Part shown: positions 1-5,204 of the stretch, piece by piece
Position numbering within the stretch: the stretch's first letter is position 1
Layout: each line of letters starts with the position of its first letter
Source: Acidimicrobiaceae bacterium
Lineage (GTDB): Bacteria > Actinomycetota > Acidimicrobiia > Acidimicrobiales > Ilumatobacteraceae
Direction: 5' to 3'
DNA length: 5,339 nt
Assembly: GCA_003154135.1 (NCBI GenBank)
Contig: PMCN01000143.1
Location: 8,137-13,475, forward strand
The notes under the pieces: generated by a model
The model's input: the letters and a program-made list of their open reading frames with translations, nothing else
Told to the model about the DNA's origin: nothing
The model's database searches: none
Position numbers and translations under genes: made by a program

Positions 1-321
1 CTTGGCCGGAGCCTTCTTGGCCGGCGAACTCACGATGCCGGCCTTCTTCGCCAGATCTTCCACGCGGCCTTCGAGCTCGTCGATGCGCGAGGCGATCCTG
101 CCCAGCTGCTTGGAGAGCTCGGCCTGCACGGTCGACCTCATCTGCTCGGTCGCCTTGCGGCCGCGGGTGACGAGCTCGTCCACGAGGTGCTCGCTGTCCT
201 TGCGCCTGACCTGACCGGCCTTGACGAAGTCCTTGACGAGCTTTTCGGCCTGCTCCTGGGTCATGTCGGAGAAGTGCGCACCGGCATCGAGGAGACGCTT
301 GAGAAGTGGGTTACCAGCCAT
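1..321 (-). CDS. Phasin-like coiled-coil protein with basic PAKK tail (partial; C-terminus beyond the left edge)
   Basis: An open frame of 107 codons runs from ATG at 321-319 to the left edge with no stop. Residues 1-56 read like actinobacterial phasin-type (polyhydroxyalkanoate granule-associated) proteins: a short amphipathic start, MTQEQAEKLVKDFVKAGQV at 20-38, then a charged helix. Residues about 57-93 form a heptad-rich coiled coil (IASRIDELEGRVEDL at 76-90). A Lys/Ala/Pro-rich tail starts at about 98 (SSPAKKAPAK), as in PhaF-like and histone-H1-like proteins, where such tails bind DNA. There is no signal peptide or membrane segment, so it should be cytosolic. The likely role is a granule-surface or nucleoid-associated structural protein, but no PHA synthase is in the window, so the substrate is unproven. 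It starts 9 bp after the phosphatase stop and is probably co-transcribed with it. Family resemblance is moderate; the reading frame is secure. Confidence 0.8.
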   Translation of the reverse strand, partial: MAGNPLLKRLLDAGAHFSDMTQEQAEKLVKDFVKAGQVRRKDSEHLVDELVTRGRKATEQMRSTVQAELSKQLGRIASRIDELEGRVEDLAKKAGIVSSPAKKAPAK

Positions 322-330
322 GATCTGAGT

Positions 331-1122
331 CTACTCCCGAAAGTACCCATCGGTAACTAGGGCATCCGCCACACCGGCGAGGTCGTCGGCGGCGAGATCG
401 GGAGCCGGGTCGACCACCGCGCCCTTGGCGGTGACGCCGCTCCAGACGTGCGCGTAGCGGCAGCCGAGCGTGCGGGCGAACCGGCCATCGGTCGACGGGC
501 GGTCACCCACCATCACCGCTCGGCGCGCCGCGGCGTCGCCCACCACGGCGCGCACCAGATCGGCCATCGGCGCGTACGGCTTCCCGGCGATCTGGGCCAT
601 CACTCCGCTGGCGGTCTGGACGGCCGCAAGGATCGACCCGCCACCGGGAATCGGGCCATTCGGGGTGGGATAGGTGGCGTCGTCGTTGGTGCCGATGAGC
701 CGCGCCCCGTGCTGCACGGCCCGCGCCGCGCGGGTGAGTCCCTCGTAGTCGAACGTGCGGTGCCAGCCCACCACCACCGCATCGGCGTCGCCATCGGTGC
801 ACACCCCCACGCCGCGCGCGGTGAGCGCTTGCACCACGCCCTCGCCACCGCACACCAGCGCCTTCTCGCCAGGCTCGAGCAGCATGGCGGCCGCGTGCGC
901 CGATGTGAGCACGTCGCCGACGGCCGGGATGCCGAGAGCCTCGAGCGCTGCCTCTTGCTCCTCGGTGCGCGATGCGGAGTTGTTGGTGACGAAGAGCACG
1001 CGGTGACCAGCTGCCCGCAGGCGGGCGATGGCATCGACGGAACCCGGGATCGGTTGATGTGAGAGCCACACCACGCCGTCGAGATCGCAGAGCACGGGGA
1101 ACATGTCTGGCCATGTTGCCAT
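331..1122 (-). CDS. HAD superfamily class IIA phosphatase (NagD / glycerol-3-phosphate phosphatase type)
   Basis: A cytosolic Mg2+-dependent phosphohydrolase. All HAD motifs are present. Residue numbers here count from a TTG at 1134; subtract 4 for the ATG start used. Motif I is DLDGV, with nucleophile D17 and general acid/base D19. Motif II is TNNS with T50. Motif III is the GKP lysine K185. Motif IV is VGDRPSTD with D211 and D216. The long cap between motifs II and III (about 75-180), with GTNDDATYPTPNGPIPGGGS, is the C2a cap of class IIA. Length (263-267 aa) is normal for the family. M. tuberculosis Rv1692, of this class, hydrolyses glycerol 3-phosphate; the same substrate here is an inference from resemblance and gene context. 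The start is uncertain: TTG at 1134, ATG at 1122 or ATG at 1104 all leave motif I intact, and none has a clear Shine-Dalgarno. The gene is divergent from the DUF1015 gene and is followed 9 bp later by the phasin-like gene. Confidence 0.9.
   Translation of the reverse strand: MATWPDMFPVLCDLDGVVWLSHQPIPGSVDAIARLRAAGHRVLFVTNNSASRTEEQEAALEALGIPAVGDVLTSAHAAAMLLEPGEKALVCGGEGVVQALTARGVGVCTDGDADAVVVGWHRTFDYEGLTRAARAVQHGARLIGTNDDATYPTPNGPIPGGGSILAAVQTASGVMAQIAGKPYAPMADLVRAVVGDAAARRAVMVGDRPSTDGRFARTLGCRYAHVWSGVTAKGAVVDPAPDLAADDLAGVADALVTDGYFRE
334..338 (-). promoter_or_regulatory. Ribosome binding site (GGGAG) of the phasin-like gene
   Basis: On the minus strand GGGAG lies 12 nt before the ATG at 321. 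It overlaps the last Arg-Glu codons and sits against the TAG stop of the phosphatase gene. The spacing is a little long. The overlap suggests that ribosomes ending the phosphatase help start the phasin-like gene (translational coupling). Confidence 0.5.
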
Positions 1123-1130
1123 GCCAGATG
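1102..1130. repeat. Imperfect inverted repeat at the divergent HAD / DUF1015 start region (possible operator)
   Basis: CATGTCTGGC (1102-1111) faces GCCAGATG (1123-1130). Six bases pair perfectly (TCTGGC/GCCAGA), and the match extends with a 2-nt bulge. A second short symmetry, ACATG/CATGT, lies at 1101-1105 and 1112-1116. It sits where two divergent genes must both start, a typical operator place, but it also overlaps codons and could be chance. I see no convincing -10 box on either strand here. Confidence 0.25.
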
Positions 1131-1137
1131 CCAACCT

Positions 1138-2331
1138 GTGCAGGTGCCCCGCTTCGAACCCTTCGCCGCCCTCCGCTACTCCCCTTCGCTCTCACTCGAC
1201 GATGTGGCCGCGCCGCCCTATGACGTGCTGAGCGACCGCGACGTCGACGCGCTGCTCGCCCGCCACCCGCGCAACATCGTCGCCATCGACGTGCCACGCG
1301 ACAGCGATGGGCCCGACCGCTACGCGCAGGCTGCGCGACGGCTGCACGACTGGGTGGCCGAGGGTTCGCTCGTGCTCGACGACGCGCCCACCTTCACGCT
1401 CTATCGCATGCACTTCAACGACGAGACCGGAGCGCCCCGCGACACCGTCGGAGTGCTCGGAGCGCTCGAGGTGGTCGACGAGGGTGCGGGCGGGGTGCTC
1501 CCCCACGAGCGCACCACCCCGAAGGCCAAGAGCGACCGGCTCGATCTCACTCGCGCCACCAACACCAACCTCTCGCCGGTGTGGGGTCTCTCCCTCACGG
1601 CCGGCCTCACCGATCTGCTGCGTGAGCCGGGCGAACCCGTGGGGTCGTGCCACGACGAGCACGGCGTGCTGCACAGCGTCGAGCGCGTCACCGACCCGGC
1701 GCGGGTGGCAGCGATCGCCGATGCGGTGAGCGCCAACCCGGTGCTCATCGCCGACGGTCACCACCGCTACGCGATCAGCCGCACCTTCCGCGATGAGGTT
1801 CGAGCCGAGCACGGCACCGCGACACCCGCCGAGCTCACCCTCGCCTATGTCGCAGAGCTCGTCGAGGACCAGCTGAGCATCGACGCCATCCACCGCGTGT
1901 ACCACGGCGTCACCGCCGACGAACTGCAACAGCTGCTCGAACCGTGCTTCACCGCGACAGATGCCGGAGTGGTGACTGCCGCATGTGCCGGCGAGGTGGT
2001 GACACGCGGCGCGCTGTGCCTCGTCCGCCCGGACGGCACGGGGACGTGGCTCACCCCGCGGCCCGAGGTGCTCGCCGACGTGCGAGCGCTCGACGGCGCC
2101 TACCTCGAGCACGCGCTGCGCGACCACAACATCGACGTCACGTACCAGCACGGCGTGCAGCAGGTGGTCGACCTCGTGGCCGCGAACGACGCGACCGTCG
2201 GTGTGCTGATCCGCCCGACGAGCATCGCCGAGATCCGCCGAACCGCCGACGAACGACTGCTGATGCCGCCGAAGAGCACGTTCTTCACACCGAAGCTCCG
2301 CACCGGAGCGGTGCTGCGGCCGCTCGCCTGA
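1138..2331 (+). CDS. DUF1015 family protein
   Basis: A full-length member (397 aa) of the widespread uncharacterised family DUF1015. Conserved blocks visible: PRFEPFAALRY at the N-terminus (4-14), APPYDV (25-30), PHERTTPKAKSDR (122-134), VLIADGHHRYAIS (202-214) and a C-terminal MPPKSTFFTPK (376-386). The DGHHRY motif (206-211) resembles the phosphate-binding GxHR loop of the ParB/sulfiredoxin fold, which includes free-serine kinases. A small-molecule kinase or nucleotide-binding role is therefore a hypothesis, not an annotation. There is no signal peptide or membrane segment. The start is GTG at 1138; GTG at 1144 would give MPRFEPF, closer to family members as I recall them, and neither has a Shine-Dalgarno, so the mRNA may be leaderless. 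It is the only plus-strand gene: divergent from the phosphatase and convergent with the aldolase, with 1 bp between stops. Confidence 0.88.
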   Translation: MQVPRFEPFAALRYSPSLSLDDVAAPPYDVLSDRDVDALLARHPRNIVAIDVPRDSDGPDRYAQAARRLHDWVAEGSLVLDDAPTFTLYRMHFNDETGAPRDTVGVLGALEVVDEGAGGVLPHERTTPKAKSDRLDLTRATNTNLSPVWGLSLTAGLTDLLREPGEPVGSCHDEHGVLHSVERVTDPARVAAIADAVSANPVLIADGHHRYAISRTFRDEVRAEHGTATPAELTLAYVAELVEDQLSIDAIHRVYHGVTADELQQLLEPCFTATDAGVVTAACAGEVVTRGALCLVRPDGTGTWLTPRPEVLADVRALDGAYLEHALRDHNIDVTYQHGVQQVVDLVAANDATVGVLIRPTSIAEIRRTADERLLMPPKSTFFTPKLRTGAVLRPLA

Positions 2332-2343
2332 CTCAGGTGAGCG
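2321..2343. terminator. Hairpin straddling both convergent stop codons (candidate U-less bidirectional terminator)
   Basis: CGCTCGCCTG (2321-2330) pairs with CAGGTGAGCG (2334-2343) around a 3-nt loop, ACT (2331-2333). In the plus-strand RNA the stem is 10 bp with one G-U pair (2326/2338). In the minus-strand RNA that pair becomes a C-A mismatch, so the stem is stronger for the DUF1015 transcript. The TGA stops of both genes lie within the palindrome. Neither side has a T tract, so it is not a classical intrinsic terminator. It may stop RNA polymerase in the way proposed for U-less actinobacterial hairpins, or protect the mRNA 3' ends. No other terminator is visible between the two genes. Confidence 0.45.
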
Positions 2344-3220
2344 ACGCCTGGAAGATGCCCTCGATGGTTGCGTCGAGCGCAGCATCGAAGTCGGCTTCAC
2401 TCTGCTTCGCGCTGAGTCCTTCGGTGAGGGCACGCGAGAAGCTGGCGATGATGCCGTGGTTGCGCGAGAGACGCGCATTGGCGTCGTCGCGCGCGTAGCC
2501 GCCCGAGAGCGCCACAACCCGCAGCACCTTGGGATGTCGCACGAGGTCGAGGTAGAAGTCGTCGACCGACGGCAGCGTGAGCTTGAGCATGACCGGCTGA
2601 TCGTCGGCCATTGCGTCGAGGTGGGCGAGGATGCTGGCCTTGAGGAGCACCTCGGCCGCGGCCTTCTGCGGGCTGTTGATGTCGACCTCGGGCTCGATGA
2701 TGGGCACGAGTCCGCCGGCGAGGATCTGACGGCCGACGTCGAACTGCTGTGCCACGACGGCCTCGATGCCCGCAGGGTTGGCCAGCTTGACGACCGAACG
2801 CATCTTGGTGCCGAACACGCCCTTGGCAACGGCCCGGGCCACCAGCTCGTCGAGATCGGGGTTCGCCTTCATCACCTGCGTGCCGTCGACCTCGTCGGCG
2901 AGCCCCTTGTCGACCTTCAGGAACGGCACGACGTGCTTCACCGACCAGAGGAAGTCGGCGCTGCCCCGGCCCTCGATGTCGCGATCCATGGTGCCCTCGA
3001 ACAGGATGGCGCCGAGGACACGGGAGCCGTTGAACACGGGGCTCGTGATCATGCGTGACCGCATCTGGTGGATGAGGTCGAACATGTCGGCCTCGCTGGA
3101 GTACTCGGTCTCCTCGATGCCGTAGAGGCGCAACGCCTTGGGGGTGCTGCCGCCGCTCTGGTCGAGTGCGGCGATGAAGCCCTCGCCGGTGCGCACGCGG
3201 TCGAGCTGCTCGTAGTTCAT
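2333..3220 (-). CDS. fda: Class I fructose-1,6-bisphosphate aldolase
   Basis: Reversibly cleaves fructose 1,6-bisphosphate to dihydroxyacetone phosphate and glyceraldehyde 3-phosphate through a Schiff base, in cytosolic glycolysis and gluconeogenesis. At 295 aa it matches along its length the short class I aldolase of Staphylococcus (296 aa). Landmarks: GFIAALDQSGGSTPKAL (14-30), SRMITSPVFNG (55-65), VPFLKVDKGL (98-107), GVFGTKMRS (134-142), PIIEPEVDIN (173-182, with E176 and E178), VMLKLTLPS (210-218) with K213 as the Schiff-base lysine by alignment to the staphylococcal enzyme, and RVVALSGGYARDDAN and IIASFSRAL near the C-terminus. No key residue is missing. The frame stays open upstream, but homology begins at this ATG and GAGAGG lies 10 nt before it. 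It follows the ssb-like gene by 64 bp, which allows co-transcription, though a TACGCT -10-like hexamer at 3275-3280 could give it its own promoter. Confidence 0.95.
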   Translation of the reverse strand: MNYEQLDRVRTGEGFIAALDQSGGSTPKALRLYGIEETEYSSEADMFDLIHQMRSRMITSPVFNGSRVLGAILFEGTMDRDIEGRGSADFLWSVKHVVPFLKVDKGLADEVDGTQVMKANPDLDELVARAVAKGVFGTKMRSVVKLANPAGIEAVVAQQFDVGRQILAGGLVPIIEPEVDINSPQKAAAEVLLKASILAHLDAMADDQPVMLKLTLPSVDDFYLDLVRHPKVLRVVALSGGYARDDANARLSRNHGIIASFSRALTEGLSAKQSEADFDAALDATIEGIFQASLT

Positions 3221-3230
3221 GTCAGTCGTA

Positions 3231-3236
3231 CCTCTC
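3231..3236 (-). promoter_or_regulatory. Ribosome binding site (GAGAGG) that fixes the aldolase start
   Basis: GAGAGG lies 10 nt upstream of the ATG at 3220 on the minus strand. It supports this ATG over any upstream start in the frame, which stays open to 3520 inside the ssb-like gene but has no aldolase homology there. Confidence 0.6.
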
Positions 3237-3250
3237 GTGACGAATCGTGT

Positions 3251-3265
3251 GGCCCGGTACGGGCC
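3251..3265. repeat. Perfect hairpin between the ssb-like and aldolase genes
   Basis: GGCCCG (3251-3256) and CGGGCC (3260-3265) form a perfect 6-bp GC stem with a 3-nt loop. It lies about 20 nt after the ssb-like stop and about 14 nt before the aldolase ribosome binding site on the minus strand. There is no T tract after it. It may weakly terminate, stabilise the processed aldolase mRNA, or be incidental in GC-rich DNA. Confidence 0.35.
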
Positions 3266-3284
3266 GCCGCCCCGAGCGTAGTGC

Positions 3285-3626
3285 TCAGCCCGCTGCTTCT
3301 CCCAGCCTCTCGAGCTCGCGCCGCAGCACCCGCTGCACCTTGCGCCGATTGCCTGCGGGCAGCACCTCGGCGGCCACGACCTCGGTGCGGCTCTGCGTGC
3401 CGCCCGCCGTGCGGAAGAACCTTCGCCGCGCGCCGCCGACCACCACCACCTCGTCGCCGTCGCCGAACGCGGGCGGCGCCGGCGGATCGAACCATGCCAC
3501 CGGGACCGACCAGGTGGCACCGTCGACCGAGGTGGACACCTCGAGCGACCACAGCACCGACCCTGAGGCCAAGGTGCGCAACACGGGCTCGCTGCTGAGC
3601 CGACCGATGAGGATGACGGAGTTCAT
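3285..3626 (-). CDS. Small SSB-like OB-fold protein (truncated single-stranded DNA-binding protein paralogue)
   Basis: 113 aa. The N-terminus MNSVILIGRLSSEPVLRTLASG (1-22) is the standard SSB opening, followed by a beta strand with VLWSLEVSTSV (24-34). RRRFFRTAGGTQSRTEVVAAEVLP (67-90) corresponds to the SSB R-x-Y-x-x-x-x-G-x-x-R-x-x-T-E-V-V-A region. The OB core is compact, with a Pro-rich loop at 48-52. The last 23 residues are a basic helix (NRRKVQRVLRRELERLGEAAG). The usual Gly/Pro-rich linker and acidic DDDIPF-type tip, which bind partner proteins in housekeeping SSB, are absent. It is therefore probably an accessory SSB or a diverged OB protein rather than the replication SSB; DNA binding is inferred. 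The start is supported by GGGGAG 5 nt upstream. It lies between the TPR gene and the aldolase, all on one strand. Confidence 0.82.
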   Translation of the reverse strand: MNSVILIGRLSSEPVLRTLASGSVLWSLEVSTSVDGATWSVPVAWFDPPAPPAFGDGDEVVVVGGARRRFFRTAGGTQSRTEVVAAEVLPAGNRRKVQRVLRRELERLGEAAG

Positions 3627-3631
3627 GACTG

Positions 3632-3637
3632 CTCCCC
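3632..3637 (-). promoter_or_regulatory. Strong ribosome binding site (GGGGAG) of the ssb-like gene
   Basis: GGGGAG lies 5 nt before the ATG at 3626 on the minus strand. It is the best-looking Shine-Dalgarno in the window. It directly abuts the base of an upstream hairpin (3638-3657). Confidence 0.65.
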
Positions 3638-3657
3638 TGCCGGCGGACGCGCCGGCA
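3638..3657 (-). promoter_or_regulatory. Leader hairpin abutting the ssb-like ribosome binding site
   Basis: TGCCGGC (3638-3644) and GCCGGCA (3651-3657) are perfect 7-nt inverted arms around a 6-nt loop. In the minus-strand RNA the stem ends exactly where GGGGAG begins, 11 nt before the start codon. It could modulate ribosome access or mark an RNA end. The position is seen directly; the role is inferred. Confidence 0.35.
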
Positions 3658-3689
3658 ACGACGTGTGGTGACGGGGGAAGTCGTCGACC

Positions 3690-3695
3690 ACCCTA
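3690..3695 (-). promoter_or_regulatory. Weak -10-like hexamer (TAGGGT) upstream of the ssb-like gene
   Basis: TAGGGT on the minus strand fits TANNNT and would give a leader of about 60 nt containing the 3638-3657 hairpin. I found no good -35 at 16-18 bp spacing, so this is tentative; the gene may instead be transcribed from the TPR gene promoter. Confidence 0.2.
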
Positions 3696-3721
3696 GAGCG
3701 GGGGTCTCACAAGGTATGGCC

Positions 3722-3740
3722 GCACGGAGCCGAGCCGTGC
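3722..3740 (-). terminator. Possible weak terminator hairpin after the TPR gene
   Basis: GCACGG (3722-3727) and CCGTGC (3735-3740) form a 6-bp stem with a 7-nt loop, starting about 10 nt past the TPR stop on the minus strand. No T tract follows. The rest of the 123-bp gap (3627-3749) holds only the ssb-like leader elements; I see no gene in it. Confidence 0.3.
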
Positions 3741-3749
3741 CGGGCGGGC

Positions 3750-5195
3750 CTACTTCCCGAGGGTGCGCAGGCGTTCGACGACGTCGGCGAACTCGCGGTC
3801 GACGTCGGCCACGAGCGCGAAGTACTTGCGTGCCTTGATGACGTCGCCCGAGCGGTCGAACAGATCGCCCACGACGTACCACTGGCGCAGGTGGTGCTCG
3901 CGTGGCTTCTTCGACGTCTCCATCGCCTTCTCCATCACCTTCAGCGCACCCGCCAGGTCGCCCTGGTCGGCGAGCGCACCAGCGGCGACGATGCGCCCTT
4001 CGGCCATCAGCGCCGGCTCGGGAGATGCCTCGCGCAGCTCGCGCCACAGCGTGTCGACCTCGTGGTACCGGCGCATCGCGCGGTAGCAGTCGGCGAGAAC
4101 CGCGTTGTGTTGCACCGAACCGGTGAGCTGCTTGGTGAGCTCGAGCTCGGCAGCAGCCTTGCGCCACGTGCCCAGGCGATACAGCGCGAGGCCGGCGATC
4201 TCGTGCGCGAACGCCATGTCGGGCAGGTCGCGCAACACCGGCTGCACCATGCGCCGCGCGTCGTCGTAGCGACCGCGGTCGAGGGCGTCGGCCGCCGTTG
4301 CCAGTCGTTCCTGGTAGCGCGCCAATCGGGCGGCGGGCGCCACCTTGGCAAGGTCGCCGGCCACGTCGGGCGCGAGCTCGGTCGACGTGCGCCGGCCCTG
4401 CCGCTTGGCCTCGGGTGCGTCGGCCGAACCTCGCCTCGTGGCGGCTTCTGCCTCGGCGCGCAGGGAGCCTTCGTCGATCCACTCCTCGCGGGCCCACGGC
4501 GGCGGAGCGGCACGCTCGGGCGGTGCGTCACGCGGCGGCCTCGTGGCCTTCACCTGCTGCGAGCGGCGCTCGGCCTCGGTGGTGGGCCGCGCGACTCGGC
4601 GCGGCGGGACTCGCCCACCCCGATCGCGCTCGACGCCAGAGTCCTGGCGCGGATCGCGACGGCCGCTGGGCCTGGCACCGCTGCGACCGTCCGAACGACC
4701 ATCGGGCCGACCAGCCGAACGACCGTCGGGACGTCCAGCCGAGCGACCATCGGGACGTCCACTCGAACGACCATCGGGCCGTCCAGTCGAGCGACCGTCG
4801 GGCCGACCACTCGAACGACCGTCGGGGCGACCACTCGAACGACCATCAGGACGACCACTCGAACGACCATCGGGGCGAGCGTCGGTCCGTCCACTCGGGC
4901 GACCGTCGGCGCGAGCGTCGGGCCGGCCGCTGGGACGCGCCGGGCGGCCCGACGAGCGTTCTGCGTCGCCGCGCCCGCCGTCGGATCCGTATCGACGCGG
5001 CGCGCCCGTGGAACGGGGGCCACGGTCACTGCGCTCGCCACGATCGGTGCGCTCACCACGCTCACCGGACTCGGGGCGCGGGGCGGGACGTGAGGGACGC
5101 GGACCGCTGCGTGCGGGCTTGCCACCGCCGGTGGGCTTGCCAGCGCCGGTGGGACGTCCGCTGGACGAGTTGGGTCGGCGAGGGGGCGTCGGCAT
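3750..5195 (-). CDS. TPR protein with long Arg/Gly/Asp/Ser-rich disordered N-terminus
   Basis: 481 aa in two halves. Residues 1-280 are low complexity (Arg, Gly, Pro, Ser, Asp; few hydrophobics), with GERGERTDRGERSDRG at 44-59 and a tandem SGRPDGRS octapeptide array at about 101-168. No signal peptide or membrane helix is visible, so it is probably cytosolic. Residues about 290-481 are alpha-helical with TPR-type pairs: 296-325 (ADALDRGRYDDARRMVQPVL), 329-360 (AGLALYRLGTWRKAAAELEL), 362-394 (LADCYRAMRRYHEVDTLWREL), about 400-427 and 437-470. TPRs scaffold protein-protein contacts; the RGG-like half may bind RNA or drive condensation (inference). It resembles, from memory, Rv1691-type actinobacterial proteins of unknown function, which lie next to the Rv1692 phosphatase. 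The start is the only good ATG, about 10 nt from a candidate -10. It is the first gene after the rRNA operon. Confidence 0.87.
   Translation of the reverse strand: MPTPPRRPNSSSGRPTGAGKPTGGGKPARSGPRPSRPAPRPESGERGERTDRGERSDRGPRSTGAPRRYGSDGGRGDAERSSGRPARPSGRPDARADGRPSGRTDARPDGRSSGRPDGRSSGRPDGRSSGRPDGRSTGRPDGRSSGRPDGRSAGRPDGRSAGRPDGRSDGRSGARPSGRRDPRQDSGVERDRGGRVPPRRVARPTTEAERRSQQVKATRPPRDAPPERAAPPPWAREEWIDEGSLRAEAEAATRRGSADAPEAKRQGRRTSTELAPDVAGDLAKVAPAARLARYQERLATAADALDRGRYDDARRMVQPVLRDLPDMAFAHEIAGLALYRLGTWRKAAAELELTKQLTGSVQHNAVLADCYRAMRRYHEVDTLWRELREASPEPALMAEGRIVAAGALADQGDLAGALKVMEKAMETSKKPREHHLRQWYVVGDLFDRSGDVIKARKYFALVADVDREFADVVERLRTLGK
4692..4895 (-). repeat. In-frame 24-bp tandem repeat encoding (S/A/T)GRPDGRS
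   Basis: Seven contiguous 24-bp units run from 4692 to 4859, each shaped like CGAACGACCATCGGGCCGAC plus CAGC on the plus strand, followed by a 36-bp variant unit (4860-4895) with a 12-bp insertion. Degenerate copies continue on both sides (about 4660-4690 and 4896-4950). Units differ mainly at wobble-type positions and at the first residue (Ser, Ala or Thr), which shows codon-level divergence under amino-acid constraint. Every length is a multiple of 3, so gain or loss of units would keep the TPR protein in frame. Confidence 0.92.
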
Positions 5196-5204
5196 AGGGA
5201 TTCG

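Noticed and set aside
2..214. Plus-strand open frame of 70 codons at the left edge
   Set aside because: It is the antisense of the phasin-like gene, whose minus frame has coherent coiled-coil structure and a ribosome binding site.
503..1297. Alternative minus-strand frame and plus-strand frame (448-1062) within the HAD gene
   Set aside because: Only the 331-1122 frame carries the four HAD motifs in order; the others are Arg/His-rich shadow frames.
1192..2829. 545-codon minus-strand open frame across DUF1015 and the aldolase end
   Set aside because: It crosses two genes with clear family motifs in other frames, and its own translation is low-complexity Arg/Ser/His text with no recognisable domain.
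3221..3520. N-terminal extension of the aldolase reading frame
   Set aside because: The extra 100 codons overlap the ssb-like gene, read as Arg-rich noise, and precede the ATG at which family homology begins and which has a GAGAGG ribosome binding site.
3217..4497. Minus-strand open frame overlapping the TPR and ssb-like genes
   Set aside because: Arg/Gly-rich shadow frame without domains, covering two better-supported genes and the gap between them.
4692..4895. CRISPR array
   Set aside because: Units are contiguous, with no unique spacers, and encode a regular octapeptide in frame with a TPR protein.
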